In this document: positions 6,563 to 14,860 of the stretch, one piece after another
How positions within the stretch are numbered: the first letter of the stretch is position 1
Layout of the letters: the number at the start of each line of letters is the position of its first letter
Source: an uncultured Eubacterium sp.
GTDB taxonomy: Bacteria; Bacillota; Clostridia; Peptostreptococcales; Anaerovoracaceae
Assembly (NCBI GenBank): GCA_937966095.1
Contig: CALCKF010000089.1
Location: 1-33,332, forward strand
Length of the DNA stretch: 33,332 nucleotides
Direction: 5' to 3'
Program-made: the position numbers and the translations under genes
Notes under the pieces: generated by a model
What the model was told of the DNA's origin: nothing
Seen by the model: the letters and a program-made list of their open reading frames with translations, nothing else
The model's database searches: none

Positions 6563-8050
6563 TTAATTCCATCCTTTCTTTAAGATACTGTTTATCACTT
6601 CTCTTGTTATCTTTTCTATCTCCAGCTTATCCAGCTGATCATCATCTTTACTGTCACACTGTCTTTGGCTCATATCGCCTGCAGTCCTCAGCTCTTCCAG
6701 TTCCTTGACACCTGCCGCAACACGCCGTATGTTAATAAGATTCATCGGCGTTACATTATCTGAAGTTGAACTGCCTCCTACCGCACCGCAGCCCAAAGTG
6801 AATGCCGGGGCAAGATTTGTCGTTGCACCCACCCCGCCAAGAGCTGCCGCCGTATTGACAAGCAGCCTGGAAATGGGTTTTTTTAAAGCAAATTCCCTTA
6901 TTATGTCTTTGTCCTCCGAATGTATCGTCATCGTATGCCCTGCACCCTCGTTTTCAAGCAACGCTATGCATCTGTTACATGCACTTTCCCAATCGTATTC
7001 CGTATAAAATCCGAGTATAGGACATAATTTTTCACGGGAATATGGATGTGTTTTTCCCACTTCGGTCTGTTCTGATATCAGGACCCGCGTTCCGGCAGGG
7101 GCAGTTATACCTGCCATATCACAGATCTGTTCCACACTCTTACCTACTATAGCCGGATTCATGGTATTATTTGCACGCATTATGAACCGCTCTACTTTTT
7201 CACTTTCATCTTTTGTCATAAAATATCCACCCTGCTCCTTCAATTCATTTACCACTTTTTCTCTTATACATTCCTCTACAACGATCGACTGCTCAGATGC
7301 GCATATTGTTCCATTATCAAAGGTCTTACTGTCCATTATATGCTTTATCGCTTTTCTGATATCCGCTGTTCTTTCTATGAAGGCTGGTCCGTTACCTGGC
7401 CCAACGCCAATTGCCGGATTTCCCGAGCTGTATGCAGCTTTTACCATGGCTTCTCCGCCTGTCGCAAGTATTACTCCTGTATCTTTGTGCTTCATCAGAA
7501 CATTGGTCGCTTCGATCGTCGGCAGTTCTATACACTGAACTATATTATCGGGGGCTCCTGCTCTTTCAGCTGCCTCTTTTATGATATTTACCGTATCGAT
7601 TATGCAGTTCTTTGCATTAGGATGCGGCGATATTATTATCGCATTGCCTGCCTTCAGTGATATCAACGATTTATACATAGTCGTCGACGTAGGATTTGTC
7701 GAAGGTATAAGCCCTACGACTATACCTACCGGCACACCTATATCCGTTATCCTTTTCTCCTTATCTTCACGGATTATGCCGACGGTCTTCATGTCTTTTA
7801 TATAATCATATGTCATCGTACTTCCCAGAAGATTTTTGAGCACTTTATCCTGCCATATTCCGAATCCTGTCTCGCTACATGCGCTTTTAGCCAGCCTTTC
7901 CGCATTGTCAGCACAAGCCTTTGCTATCACACGCACGATATCATCTATCTGCTCCTGCGTGTAACTCTGGAACAGCTTCTGAGCCTGTTTTGCTTTTTTC
8001 ATCAGATCTCTTGCCTGCTGTATTGATTGTAGATCTTTGTCAAATTCCAT
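6563..8050 (-). CDS. eutE: EutE acetaldehyde dehydrogenase (CoA-acylating)
   Basis: EutE oxidises acetaldehyde to acetyl-CoA with NAD+ inside the compartment. The 495-residue protein has the aldehyde dehydrogenase core with VGLIPSTNPTSTTM, NAIIISPHPNA, IGVGPGNGPAFIE, and the catalytic cysteine in FDNGTICASEQS. A low-complexity linker rich in Asp and Lys is followed by a C-terminal amphipathic helix (LEIEKITREVINSILKKG), which looks like an encapsulation peptide. Family members in Salmonella carry the targeting peptide at the N-terminus. A GGAAGGAG site precedes the ATG. It is flanked by eutL and the shell genes. Confidence 0.93.
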   Translation of the reverse strand: MEFDKDLQSIQQARDLMKKAKQAQKLFQSYTQEQIDDIVRVIAKACADNAERLAKSACSETGFGIWQDKVLKNLLGSTMTYDYIKDMKTVGIIREDKEKRITDIGVPVGIVVGLIPSTNPTSTTMYKSLISLKAGNAIIISPHPNAKNCIIDTVNIIKEAAERAGAPDNIVQCIELPTIEATNVLMKHKDTGVILATGGEAMVKAAYSSGNPAIGVGPGNGPAFIERTADIRKAIKHIMDSKTFDNGTICASEQSIVVEECIREKVVNELKEQGGYFMTKDESEKVERFIMRANNTMNPAIVGKSVEQICDMAGITAPAGTRVLISEQTEVGKTHPYSREKLCPILGFYTEYDWESACNRCIALLENEGAGHTMTIHSEDKDIIREFALKKPISRLLVNTAAALGGVGATTNLAPAFTLGCGAVGGSSTSDNVTPMNLINIRRVAAGVKELEELRTAGDMSQRQCDSKDDDQLDKLEIEKITREVINSILKKGWN

Positions 8051-8070
8051 ACTTTCTCCTTCCTTTCCAT

Positions 8071-8724
8071 TTAAAAAACTCTGGGATTATCTGAAATCCT
8101 CCTCACAGTTTCCGCAAACGCATAACATGCTTCGCTGCAGTCCTCCTTATCTCCCGTTAACAGCCCTCCTGCAAAATTAGTCTCTGTCGGTGGGCCATAA
8201 AACACTTTCATCTGCACTTTTGCTCTTTTGAGTGCCTCATCTAACCCGCATATGGCTTCACCGGGTGGTGCGATCAGATAGGCCAGCGCTTCCCCCTCTT
8301 TTATTCCCGCCTTTCCGGACAGATACGAACCGGTGCTGGATATACAGTGTGCAAAATATGTAATTGTATTTTCATCGTTTGCACTGTAAAAAAAAGCATC
8401 GTTTTCCATAAAGCTGATTGCAGCGGCGATACCGCTCTTTACTTCTTCCGGATCTGTCCCTGCCAATATCCCTATGAATTCACCCGCTAACTTGGTAGAC
8501 GCGTTCAAAGATCCGCCATACAGCGACTTGGCATATACAACACGTACATTTGCCTTTTTCGTCGCTTCATCCAGAGCCGCATATGAGACATCATCCAGAT
8601 CTGTCGTTATGATGCCAAGACTTGAAAATCCCTCCGGCACATCCAATGAGTCCACAAGATCCTTTTCCGCACTTGGAATCATCTGTATACTCAATATGTT
8701 GGCGTTTATCCTGTCTCCTCTCAT
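8071..8724 (-). CDS. eutL: EutL trimeric BMC shell protein
   Basis: This 217-residue tandem BMC protein has the EutL hallmark GIITTDLDDVSYAALDEATKKANV in the first half and GEALAYLIAPPGEAICGLDEALKRA in the second. EutL trimers form tiles with a large gated pore. Two cysteines near the C-terminus (DCSEAC) and HCISS mid-protein are visible. The length agrees with the family (about 219). It lies 9 bases after eutC, with AGGGGAAG as its ribosome binding site. Confidence 0.94.
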   Translation of the reverse strand: MRGDRINANILSIQMIPSAEKDLVDSLDVPEGFSSLGIITTDLDDVSYAALDEATKKANVRVVYAKSLYGGSLNASTKLAGEFIGILAGTDPEEVKSGIAAAISFMENDAFFYSANDENTITYFAHCISSTGSYLSGKAGIKEGEALAYLIAPPGEAICGLDEALKRAKVQMKVFYGPPTETNFAGGLLTGDKEDCSEACYAFAETVRRISDNPRVF

Positions 8725-8733
8725 TTTCTTCCC

Positions 8734-9543
8734 CTATAATTTCAGATCCACACCTGTAGCCTGTCTTTTCAATGCTTCACATATCACATCTACGGCATAT
8801 GCTCCAGCTTCGACTGGCTGTATTCCTCTTTCGTGTATATTTGATATCACCGTACGCTTTGACTCTGGAATGCCAACCCTTGCTCTGTATGTTATATACG
8901 CACTCAGACTATCCGCCGCAGCCAATCCCGGTCTTTCTCCTATCAACACACACGTAAGATCGGAGGACACAACTTCAGACACCTGGTCCATCGTGGGCAC
9001 TCTTCCGTATTTCAGGAAAAACGGTGTGCCTGTCTCAATGCCCCTGTCCTTTAATCCTTCAGTCAATACAGGAAGAAGATCAGCCACATTATTTTCCACA
9101 GCCATGTTACTGAGACCATCCGATACATATATCTGCACCTGCGGATTTTTGACGCATTTTTCCTTCAAAGTCATGACGGCTTCTTCAGATAACTGCCTGC
9201 CAAGATCCGGTCTTGTAAGGTGCTCCTGTATATCTCTGCATTTGCTCTGGACTTTAAATAATCCGATCCTTTCCAGAAATCCGTCATCCACACTCCTTAG
9301 TACGGCATCTTTCGCACATGCATGATCCGCTCTCAGTTTTAACAGTGTATTTGTTCTGAGACGCGGACCGGCCTTTCCAACTCCGATCCTCGCCGGTGTC
9401 TTCGTTTTCATCTGCTGCACTACAGCATCGTCGATAAATCCTTCACCGGACGCCTCAGTTCTGACGATCCTGTTTTCATCTTCCTCAGCAAGTGTCCTGA
9501 GGAGTTCTTTCGTTATGATGTTTACCAGTTCTTCCCTGTTCAT
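8734..9543 (-). CDS. eutC: EutC ethanolamine ammonia-lyase small subunit
   Basis: EutC is the small subunit of the adenosylcobalamin-dependent lyase that splits ethanolamine to acetaldehyde and ammonia. The 269-residue protein has TPARIGVGKAGPRLRT, HACAKDAVLRSVDD and the GERPGLAAADSLSAY segment typical of the family's cobalamin-contacting region. Residues 2-18 (NREELVNIITKELLRTL) form an amphipathic helix like the shell-targeting N-terminus of other EutC proteins. GGAGG lies upstream of the ATG, and eutB is immediately upstream. Confidence 0.95.
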   Translation of the reverse strand: MNREELVNIITKELLRTLAEEDENRIVRTEASGEGFIDDAVVQQMKTKTPARIGVGKAGPRLRTNTLLKLRADHACAKDAVLRSVDDGFLERIGLFKVQSKCRDIQEHLTRPDLGRQLSEEAVMTLKEKCVKNPQVQIYVSDGLSNMAVENNVADLLPVLTEGLKDRGIETGTPFFLKYGRVPTMDQVSEVVSSDLTCVLIGERPGLAAADSLSAYITYRARVGIPESKRTVISNIHERGIQPVEAGAYAVDVICEALKRQATGVDLKL

Positions 9544-9562
9544 ATGCGCTCGCCTCCAACGA

Positions 9563-10930
9563 TCATCTGTCTTTAAAAATACTCAGATCTCCGGCTCTTT
9601 CCGTAAGCTTTCCATCATGCATTATATCCATCTTTTCAAGCCATTTTTCAAATTCCGCCGATGGTCGCAGTCCCAGTATCTCTCTGACTGCCGCCGCATC
9701 ATGATATGAGTTTGTCTGATAATTCAGCATGATATCATCTGATGACGGAACTCCTATTATATAGGTACATCCCGCAGAAGCCAGTAATAATGTAAGATTT
9801 TCTATATCATTCTGATCCGCACCCATATGATTCGTATAGCAACAATCACATCCCATCGGTATGCCTGTCAGTTTCCCCATGAAATGATCTTCTAGTCCGG
9901 CTCTTATCACTTGTCTGCTGTCATACAGAAATTCGGGCCCTATGAACCCCACTACCGTATTTACCATAAACGGTCTGAATTTTTTTGCGAATCCGTAACA
10001 TCTTGCCTCCATAGTAACCTGATCGCTTCCGAAGTTGGAACCTGAAGACAATTCAGAACCCTGACCTGTCTCAAAATACATGATATTAGGACCTTTCACC
10101 GTACCTTTATCCCTGAGCAATTCTATGGCTTCCTCTACCGTATACGTACTGAACCCAAACGCCTCATTTCCTTTCTGTGATCCTGCTATGCTCTGGAATA
10201 TCATATCCGCTGGAGCCCCGGCCTTTACCGCTTCCATCTGTGTAGTAATATGGGCAAGAACGCATTGCTGCGTGGGGATCTCCCATTTATTCTTAACTTC
10301 ATCAAACCTTTTCAGTATCTCCGTCGTATTAGATACGGAATCTGTAACAGGATTGAGGCCGATGACTGCATCTCCTACACCATAACTCAAACCTTCATAC
10401 AAAGATGCCGTTATTCCTTCGATCCCATCCGTCGTATGATTAGGCTGTAGTCTTGTTGCCATCGTTCCCCTTGTACCGATCGTCGTGTTACACGTGCTTT
10501 CTATACGTATCTTGTTTGCTGCGTAGATGAGATCAAGATTTGACATTATCTTTGTCACCGCCGCTATTACCTCTGCAGTCAATCCTTTACTCATTTCTTT
10601 TATCTCACGTTCTCCTGCATCATAGCTCAGTATCCATTCACGCAGTTGTGATATAGTCCAGTTTTTTATCCGGTTATAAGTATCTTCACATACACCATCC
10701 TGTATGATTCTTGTGACATCATCATCCTCATAATCTACTGCCGGTGAATTTCTCACATCTGAAACAAGTAATTCTGACAGGACTTCTTTCGCAGCCGCCC
10801 TTTCACTATCGCTTTCCGCAGCGATACCCGCCATTTCATCTCCCGACTTTTTTTCATTTGCTTTTGCCATGACTTCTTTCACGGAATCAAAACCGTAAGT
10901 CATGTTGCCTACTACTGTTTTATACTGCAT
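9563..10930 (-). CDS. eutB: EutB ethanolamine ammonia-lyase large subunit
   Basis: EutB is the catalytic TIM-barrel subunit. The 455-residue protein shows GLNPVTDSVSNTTEIL, the active-site segment MYFETGQGSELSSGSNFG, the metal/cobalamin-side motif GIPMGCDCCYTNHMGADQND and the C-terminal NYQTNSYHDAAAVRE. The ATG at 10930 is preferred because AAAGGTGG lies 5 bases upstream. An in-frame GTG three codons earlier overlaps that site. It forms the enzyme with EutC and depends on EutA for reactivation. Confidence 0.95.
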   Translation of the reverse strand: MQYKTVVGNMTYGFDSVKEVMAKANEKKSGDEMAGIAAESDSERAAAKEVLSELLVSDVRNSPAVDYEDDDVTRIIQDGVCEDTYNRIKNWTISQLREWILSYDAGEREIKEMSKGLTAEVIAAVTKIMSNLDLIYAANKIRIESTCNTTIGTRGTMATRLQPNHTTDGIEGITASLYEGLSYGVGDAVIGLNPVTDSVSNTTEILKRFDEVKNKWEIPTQQCVLAHITTQMEAVKAGAPADMIFQSIAGSQKGNEAFGFSTYTVEEAIELLRDKGTVKGPNIMYFETGQGSELSSGSNFGSDQVTMEARCYGFAKKFRPFMVNTVVGFIGPEFLYDSRQVIRAGLEDHFMGKLTGIPMGCDCCYTNHMGADQNDIENLTLLLASAGCTYIIGVPSSDDIMLNYQTNSYHDAAAVREILGLRPSAEFEKWLEKMDIMHDGKLTERAGDLSIFKDR

Positions 10931-10941
10931 CGCCGCCACCT

Positions 10942-12372
10942 TTACCCAAAAATCAACGTTTTAACAACTACCGGTAATGTCATACCATTCATTATCGGAT
11001 TACCTATATCTACATAATCTCCTTCATTGACTTTTATACTGTCCATACATATCAGCTCTCTTGGCTTGTTCATAAATCGTTTTATAGCCTGTCCAAGAGA
11101 TTTTGCCATATCCCTGTACGTCAATACGATCATCGGGCAGTCCGTATCGTTCATTTCATCTGCGCATCGTGCCAGACACATTGCAATATTACAAAGTTCA
11201 TCAAATGTTATTCGCTCTCTGCCATTAAAGAAGAGCAGCATTTTTTCACTTCCCACTTGATTGGCAAACCATTCTATCTCTTCTCGCAAAAGGCCGCTAT
11301 GCCCCTTGTATGCCGCACTTTCCGCATCAATACTTACTACAAGTACCGGCACATTCTTTAATGGAAAATGTTCATCACTGTAAAGTATTGTGCTTCCGCT
11401 CACCTCGATCAGATGTATCCCGGCACCTACCACAGTGGCTCTTATTGTCTCGCTGGCTTTTATGACCTTGCGTTCTTTCATTAATCGACTTTCTTTTATA
11501 GATTCCGCAAAGATCACACCGATATCATTGAACTTATATTTATCATCATTCTGACCATATATATAGTCCGATACTCCTCCCGAGAACGAGATCACATCCG
11601 CATCACCTATACCTTCCGGCATGCCGCTGCCTTTTGTCATAGCAATTTTGACCTGTGCTGCGCTTCTACCATCGATCAACTGCAAGAGAGTATCCGTCAT
11701 TACATCTGCTATCTTCCTGAGTATCATATAAGTCATGACTGTCTTTCCTACCGTCAGAACATCATCTAACCTGCCTTTTAACAGTTCTGCCAGTCTTGGA
11801 CTAATATAAGTCAGAACCTTATCTTCATCATACTTTATCAGCCGCCCCCCGATATCGAGACAGCTATTGCCGACGAGCCTGCCACATCTAAAAACAGCTA
11901 TATTCGTGGTCCCGCCGCCTATATCGAAATTTGCTACAGTGCAGTTGTTTTCCTTCGAATAAATTTCAGCTCCGGCTCCTCTGCCAGATATTATCGATTC
12001 CAGATTCGGACCTGCCGTAGCCACCACAAAATCTCCTGCAAGAAAACTCAGCTTATCACTTATCTCTCTGGCGTTTTCCTTGAGCAATGATTCTCCCGTG
12101 ATTATCACTGCACCTGACCCGACATCTTCGGCTTTTATACCGGCTCTGGCATACTCATCCTGCACTATACGTGTTATGGCATCCCCATCAAGATGATATT
12201 GATCCTTCAACGGTGTCATATATACTCTGCTCTTATAAATGATCTCTTTATCCAATATAGTTACATCCGGAATCATCGTACTTCCTGATATGTTGCCGAA
12301 AACTAACCTGCTGACCACCATATTAGTCGTCGTTGTTCCTATATCGATGCCAACGCTGATAATAGAATCCAT
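10942..12372 (-). CDS. eutA: EutA ethanolamine ammonia-lyase reactivating ATPase
   Basis: EutA swaps damaged cobalamin out of EutBC using ATP. The 476-residue protein has the actin/Hsp70-like phosphate motif VGIDIGTTTTNMVVS at the N-terminus and NFDIGGGTTNIAVF mid-protein, plus FSGGVSDYIYG. AGGAGG lies 6 bases before the ATG. The gene is preceded by a two-hexaloop antiterminator (12386-12457), so expression of the whole downstream operon should depend on EutV. Confidence 0.94.
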   Translation of the reverse strand: MDSIISVGIDIGTTTTNMVVSRLVFGNISGSTMIPDVTILDKEIIYKSRVYMTPLKDQYHLDGDAITRIVQDEYARAGIKAEDVGSGAVIITGESLLKENAREISDKLSFLAGDFVVATAGPNLESIISGRGAGAEIYSKENNCTVANFDIGGGTTNIAVFRCGRLVGNSCLDIGGRLIKYDEDKVLTYISPRLAELLKGRLDDVLTVGKTVMTYMILRKIADVMTDTLLQLIDGRSAAQVKIAMTKGSGMPEGIGDADVISFSGGVSDYIYGQNDDKYKFNDIGVIFAESIKESRLMKERKVIKASETIRATVVGAGIHLIEVSGSTILYSDEHFPLKNVPVLVVSIDAESAAYKGHSGLLREEIEWFANQVGSEKMLLFFNGRERITFDELCNIAMCLARCADEMNDTDCPMIVLTYRDMAKSLGQAIKRFMNKPRELICMDSIKVNEGDYVDIGNPIMNGMTLPVVVKTLIFG

Positions 12373-12385
12373 GTCGACCTCCTAC

Positions 12386-12457
12386 AAAAAAAACTTCTGA
12401 TAGTGTTATCACTATCAGAAGCCTCTTCGCTTAACGATTGAACATCTTTGTACAATC
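12386..12457 (-). promoter_or_regulatory. Two-hexaloop ANTAR antiterminator and terminator before eutA
   Basis: On the minus strand, P1 (12457-12436) pairs GATTGTAC with GTTCAATC, one U-U mismatch, around the loop AAAGAT (A1, G4). P2 (12432-12419) pairs AAGC with GCTT around the loop GAAGAG, which keeps G4 but has G instead of A at position 1. The 3' arm of P2 runs into a 12-bp perfect terminator stem (12421-12410 with 12405-12394, loop ATAA) followed by eight T. The element starts directly after the eutV stop, so eutV can be transcribed without the structural genes. Confidence 0.87.
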
Positions 12458-12461
12458 ACTT

Positions 12462-13046
12462 CTATTTGTTCTTTATTTCATCACTCAATATTATCATATT
12501 TGCAACTTTAATCATCGTGAGTCTCTTATCCATGCTGAGCTTTCGCATATATTCGTATGCTTCTTTCTCATTCATCTTTTTCTCGTTCATGACTATGCCC
12601 TTTGCTCTCTCGATGACTTTGCGCTGTTTCAGTTCCTTTTCTTTTTTCCGTATCTCCTTCTGAGCATTTATAAGTTCATTATACCTTTTCCATGCTATCT
12701 CTATAGTAGGAACGAGTGAATTCTCAGACACAGGTTTTATTATATAACCCATAACACCGAAATCTCCCGCTTTTTTGATGAAATTCGTATCGTTATATGC
12801 AGTCAACATCACAACACATATTTCCGACCCCTCCTCATAGAGCATCTTTGCCGCACTTAACCCGTCAAGCATCGACATTTTGATATCTAAAAGCAAAATA
12901 TCCGGTTCCAGCTTATGACACAAATCTATAGCGTCAAACCCATCGCCTGCTTCTCCCACAACGATGTAACCGGCTCCTTCAAGGGCTTCCTTGAGATCAA
13001 GTCTCGTTATCGTATCGTCATCTGCGATAATAATCTTCTTTTCCAT
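12462..13046 (-). CDS. eutV: EutV response regulator with ANTAR RNA-binding domain
   Basis: EutV binds two-hexaloop RNA when phosphorylated by EutW and prevents termination. The 194-residue protein has a receiver domain (IIIADDDTITR with acidic residues 9-11, phosphoacceptor Asp54 in LLLDIKM, and Lys in IIKPVSEN). A short coiled linker rich in Lys and Glu follows, then a C-terminal ANTAR domain (VIERAKGIVMNEKKMNEKEAYEYMRKLSMDK). The ribosome binding site is weak (CAGAGAA). It is the first gene of the eut locus, and its own leader also carries a two-hexaloop element. Confidence 0.95.
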   Translation of the reverse strand: MEKKIIIADDDTITRLDLKEALEGAGYIVVGEAGDGFDAIDLCHKLEPDILLLDIKMSMLDGLSAAKMLYEEGSEICVVMLTAYNDTNFIKKAGDFGVMGYIIKPVSENSLVPTIEIAWKRYNELINAQKEIRKKEKELKQRKVIERAKGIVMNEKKMNEKEAYEYMRKLSMDKRLTMIKVANMIILSDEIKNK

Positions 13047-13071
13047 AATGCAAATTCTCTGTTAAGCATTT

Positions 13072-13135
13072 AAAAAAAGGCTCAGAAATAATATCTAAGC
13101 CTCATTGCATCTTCTTTCAGTACTCCATTGTACTG
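13072..13135 (-). promoter_or_regulatory. Two-hexaloop ANTAR antiterminator and terminator in the eutV leader
   Basis: On the minus strand, P1 (13135-13118) is a perfect 6-bp stem, CAGTAC with GTACTG, around the loop AATGGA (A1, G4). P2 (about 13110-13097) is short: GC, loop AATGAG (A1, G4), GC, with an imperfect extension. Its 3' arm overlaps a terminator in which AGGCTTAGA (13102-13094) pairs with TCTGAGCCT (13086-13078), with one wobble, followed by a T run. EutV would thus stimulate its own synthesis. Confidence 0.8.
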
Positions 13136-13141
13136 TAAATA

Positions 13142-13170
13142 AGTTTACAGTATACATATCCCGTTGTCAA
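13142..13170 (-). promoter_or_regulatory. Sigma-A promoter for eutV and the eut operon
   Basis: TTGACA at 13170-13165 and TAAACT at 13147-13142 on the minus strand are 17 bases apart. Transcription would start near 13135, immediately before hairpin P1 of the eutV leader. The rest of the roughly 310-base gap between folD and eutV (13171-13357) is AT-rich. I see no convincing terminator for folD there. Confidence 0.75.
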
Positions 13171-13357
13171 TACCGTTTCTAAGATATTTTATGTTTCTTA
13201 TATTCCCACCGTAATTTTACAATAACTGCGAACCTTTTATAACAGGAACAGGAACTTATATATTAGAAACCTTCACGATTTAAAGCAAAGCATCCCAACC
13301 ATGTTTTATATAATTTGCTTTGGCCAAACTATCTCAATGGTACTTTCCAAGTTATCG

Positions 13358-14215
13358 CTACTCAGACTGGTTTTCCGCTGCTTCAGCCACATGCTTCATC
13401 AGGACTGCTGTAGTGACGCTGCCTACACCTCCCGGCACCGGTGTTATAGCCCCTGCCGAAAGGACAGCCTCTTCAAAGTCCACATCACCGCAAAGATCAC
13501 CGTTTTCATCGGTATTGATACCGACGTCTATGATGACCTGTCCTCTGCCCAGATGCCTGTCTTTTATCATCCTGCCTCTGCCGACAGCTGTGATCACTAT
13601 GTCCGCCTGTTTTCCCGCTTCACAGAATACCGCTTCTCCTGTCCTGCTGTGACATATCGTTACTGTCGCATTCCTCTTCAGCGCCATCATTGCTGCAGGT
13701 TTCCCTATAACAAGGCTCCTTCCCATCACCGTTACACGCTTTCCTTCCAGATCATATCCGTAATGATCCAGCATCTCAATGCATGCTTCTGCGGTGCACG
13801 GCGGGAATCCTACCCCACTGTCCATGAACACTCCTGCTGCCGATAATGATGTTATACCGTCCACGTCCTTTTCCGGTTCCAGTACATCACATATGACTTT
13901 TTCGTCTATATGGCCAGGAAGAGGCCTGAATATCAAAACACCATGGACGGAAGCATCTTTATTGAGGCTCCTTATCTCCTGCTCAAGCTCTGACTGGGAT
14001 ATATCTCTGTCAAACACCAGATTCCTGACGATTATCCCTGTTTCAGATGCACGTTTTACGGCACCTCTTTCATATGCGATATCCCCAGGAGCATTTCCTA
14101 TTCTGACTATCGCCAGAGTCGGCGTCATACCCATTTTTTTCAATCGCCTTATCTTCTGTGCAGTTTCCTCATTCAAACTGTCCGCTACAGTCTTCCCTCT
14201 CAACAATTCAGCCAT
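13358..14215 (-). CDS. folD: FolD-family methylenetetrahydrofolate dehydrogenase with altered cyclohydrolase site
   Basis: FolD interconverts methylene- and methenyl-tetrahydrofolate, and usually also methenyl- and formyl-tetrahydrofolate. The 285-residue protein has the family signature ITPVPGGVGSVTTAVL and the Rossmann motif VMGRSLVIGKPAA. Aligned by eye with E. coli FolD, Tyr52 is kept (Tyr48). The catalytic Lys56 position is Ala52 (a lysine occurs two residues later), and the Gln98 position is Phe96 in IFRPLP. Asp121 is kept (Asp117 in EKDVDG). The protein therefore probably works mainly as a dehydrogenase, with adjacent FchA acting as cyclohydrolase. It starts 3 bases after fchA in the fhs-fchA-folD operon. 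Confidence 0.9.
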   Translation of the reverse strand: MAELLRGKTVADSLNEETAQKIRRLKKMGMTPTLAIVRIGNAPGDIAYERGAVKRASETGIIVRNLVFDRDISQSELEQEIRSLNKDASVHGVLIFRPLPGHIDEKVICDVLEPEKDVDGITSLSAAGVFMDSGVGFPPCTAEACIEMLDHYGYDLEGKRVTVMGRSLVIGKPAAMMALKRNATVTICHSRTGEAVFCEAGKQADIVITAVGRGRMIKDRHLGRGQVIIDVGINTDENGDLCGDVDFEEAVLSAGAITPVPGGVGSVTTAVLMKHVAEAAENQSE

Positions 14216-14218
14216 ATC

Positions 14219-14851
14219 CTACACCCGAAGCCTTTCTGACACCGTCTCAAACACCTGGTCTGCTATCCTGACGTATTCAGCCAGATATTTCTCACATCTC
14301 TCATTGAGTTCGAGAGCTCTTTCTCTGTTTTTCATAGTTCCTGTATTTATATATACATTCAGGCTTGCCGCCTGCAAGGCTCCTCTGCACAGCGCCGCAC
14401 TGGCTCCGGCATCACTTACCGCAAGCCTTGATCCCTTCTCCGCAAATATTTTGGAAAGCTCTATCGCTCTTCCGCACTTTTCCATTATCCTTATAGGCAC
14501 ACTGCATGCTTCATCAAGAGCCTTTTCAAGCAGCCTCTCCTTATCCTGCTTTTCGCTTTCGGTCTCGGCTTTCATGCTGTAAAGCTCAGAAAGAGGTTTG
14601 AAAACATCCATATCCTCCTGCACCAGCTGCATGAGCTCTGTTATCAGCTGATCTGCCTCTTTTATCAGCTGCATCATCTCATTCTCCACGTTTTCGTATT
14701 TTTTCTTCCCCACGGTGAGGGATCCCACCATCCTGCCAAGAGCTGTACCGAGTGCACCGGCAAGAGCCGACACGCTCCCTCCTCCCGGCACGGGCGATTT
14801 GCTTGCTGCAGCATCGACAAACTGGTGACATGTTTTATCAGTATAAAGCAT
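14219..14851 (-). CDS. fchA: FchA methenyltetrahydrofolate cyclohydrolase / cyclodeaminase family
   Basis: This 210-residue, mostly helical protein begins with the cyclodeaminase signature SPVPGGGSVSALAGALGTALGRMV (residues 19-42). The C-terminal half has SDAGASAALCRGALQAASLNVYIN. The family converts formimino- or methenyl-tetrahydrofolate; beside fhs and folD the methenyl-tetrahydrofolate cyclohydrolase role is most likely. AGGAGG precedes the ATG, 9 bases after the fhs stop. Confidence 0.9.
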   Translation of the reverse strand: MLYTDKTCHQFVDAAASKSPVPGGGSVSALAGALGTALGRMVGSLTVGKKKYENVENEMMQLIKEADQLITELMQLVQEDMDVFKPLSELYSMKAETESEKQDKERLLEKALDEACSVPIRIMEKCGRAIELSKIFAEKGSRLAVSDAGASAALCRGALQAASLNVYINTGTMKNRERALELNERCEKYLAEYVRIADQVFETVSERLRV

Positions 14852-14860
14852 CGTTTCCTC

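Noticed and set aside
13171..13357. Possible adenosylcobalamin riboswitch ahead of the eut locus
   Set aside because: B12 control of eut genes is known in Enterococcus, but no B12 box or matching helices are visible in this AT-rich gap or in the other eut leaders.
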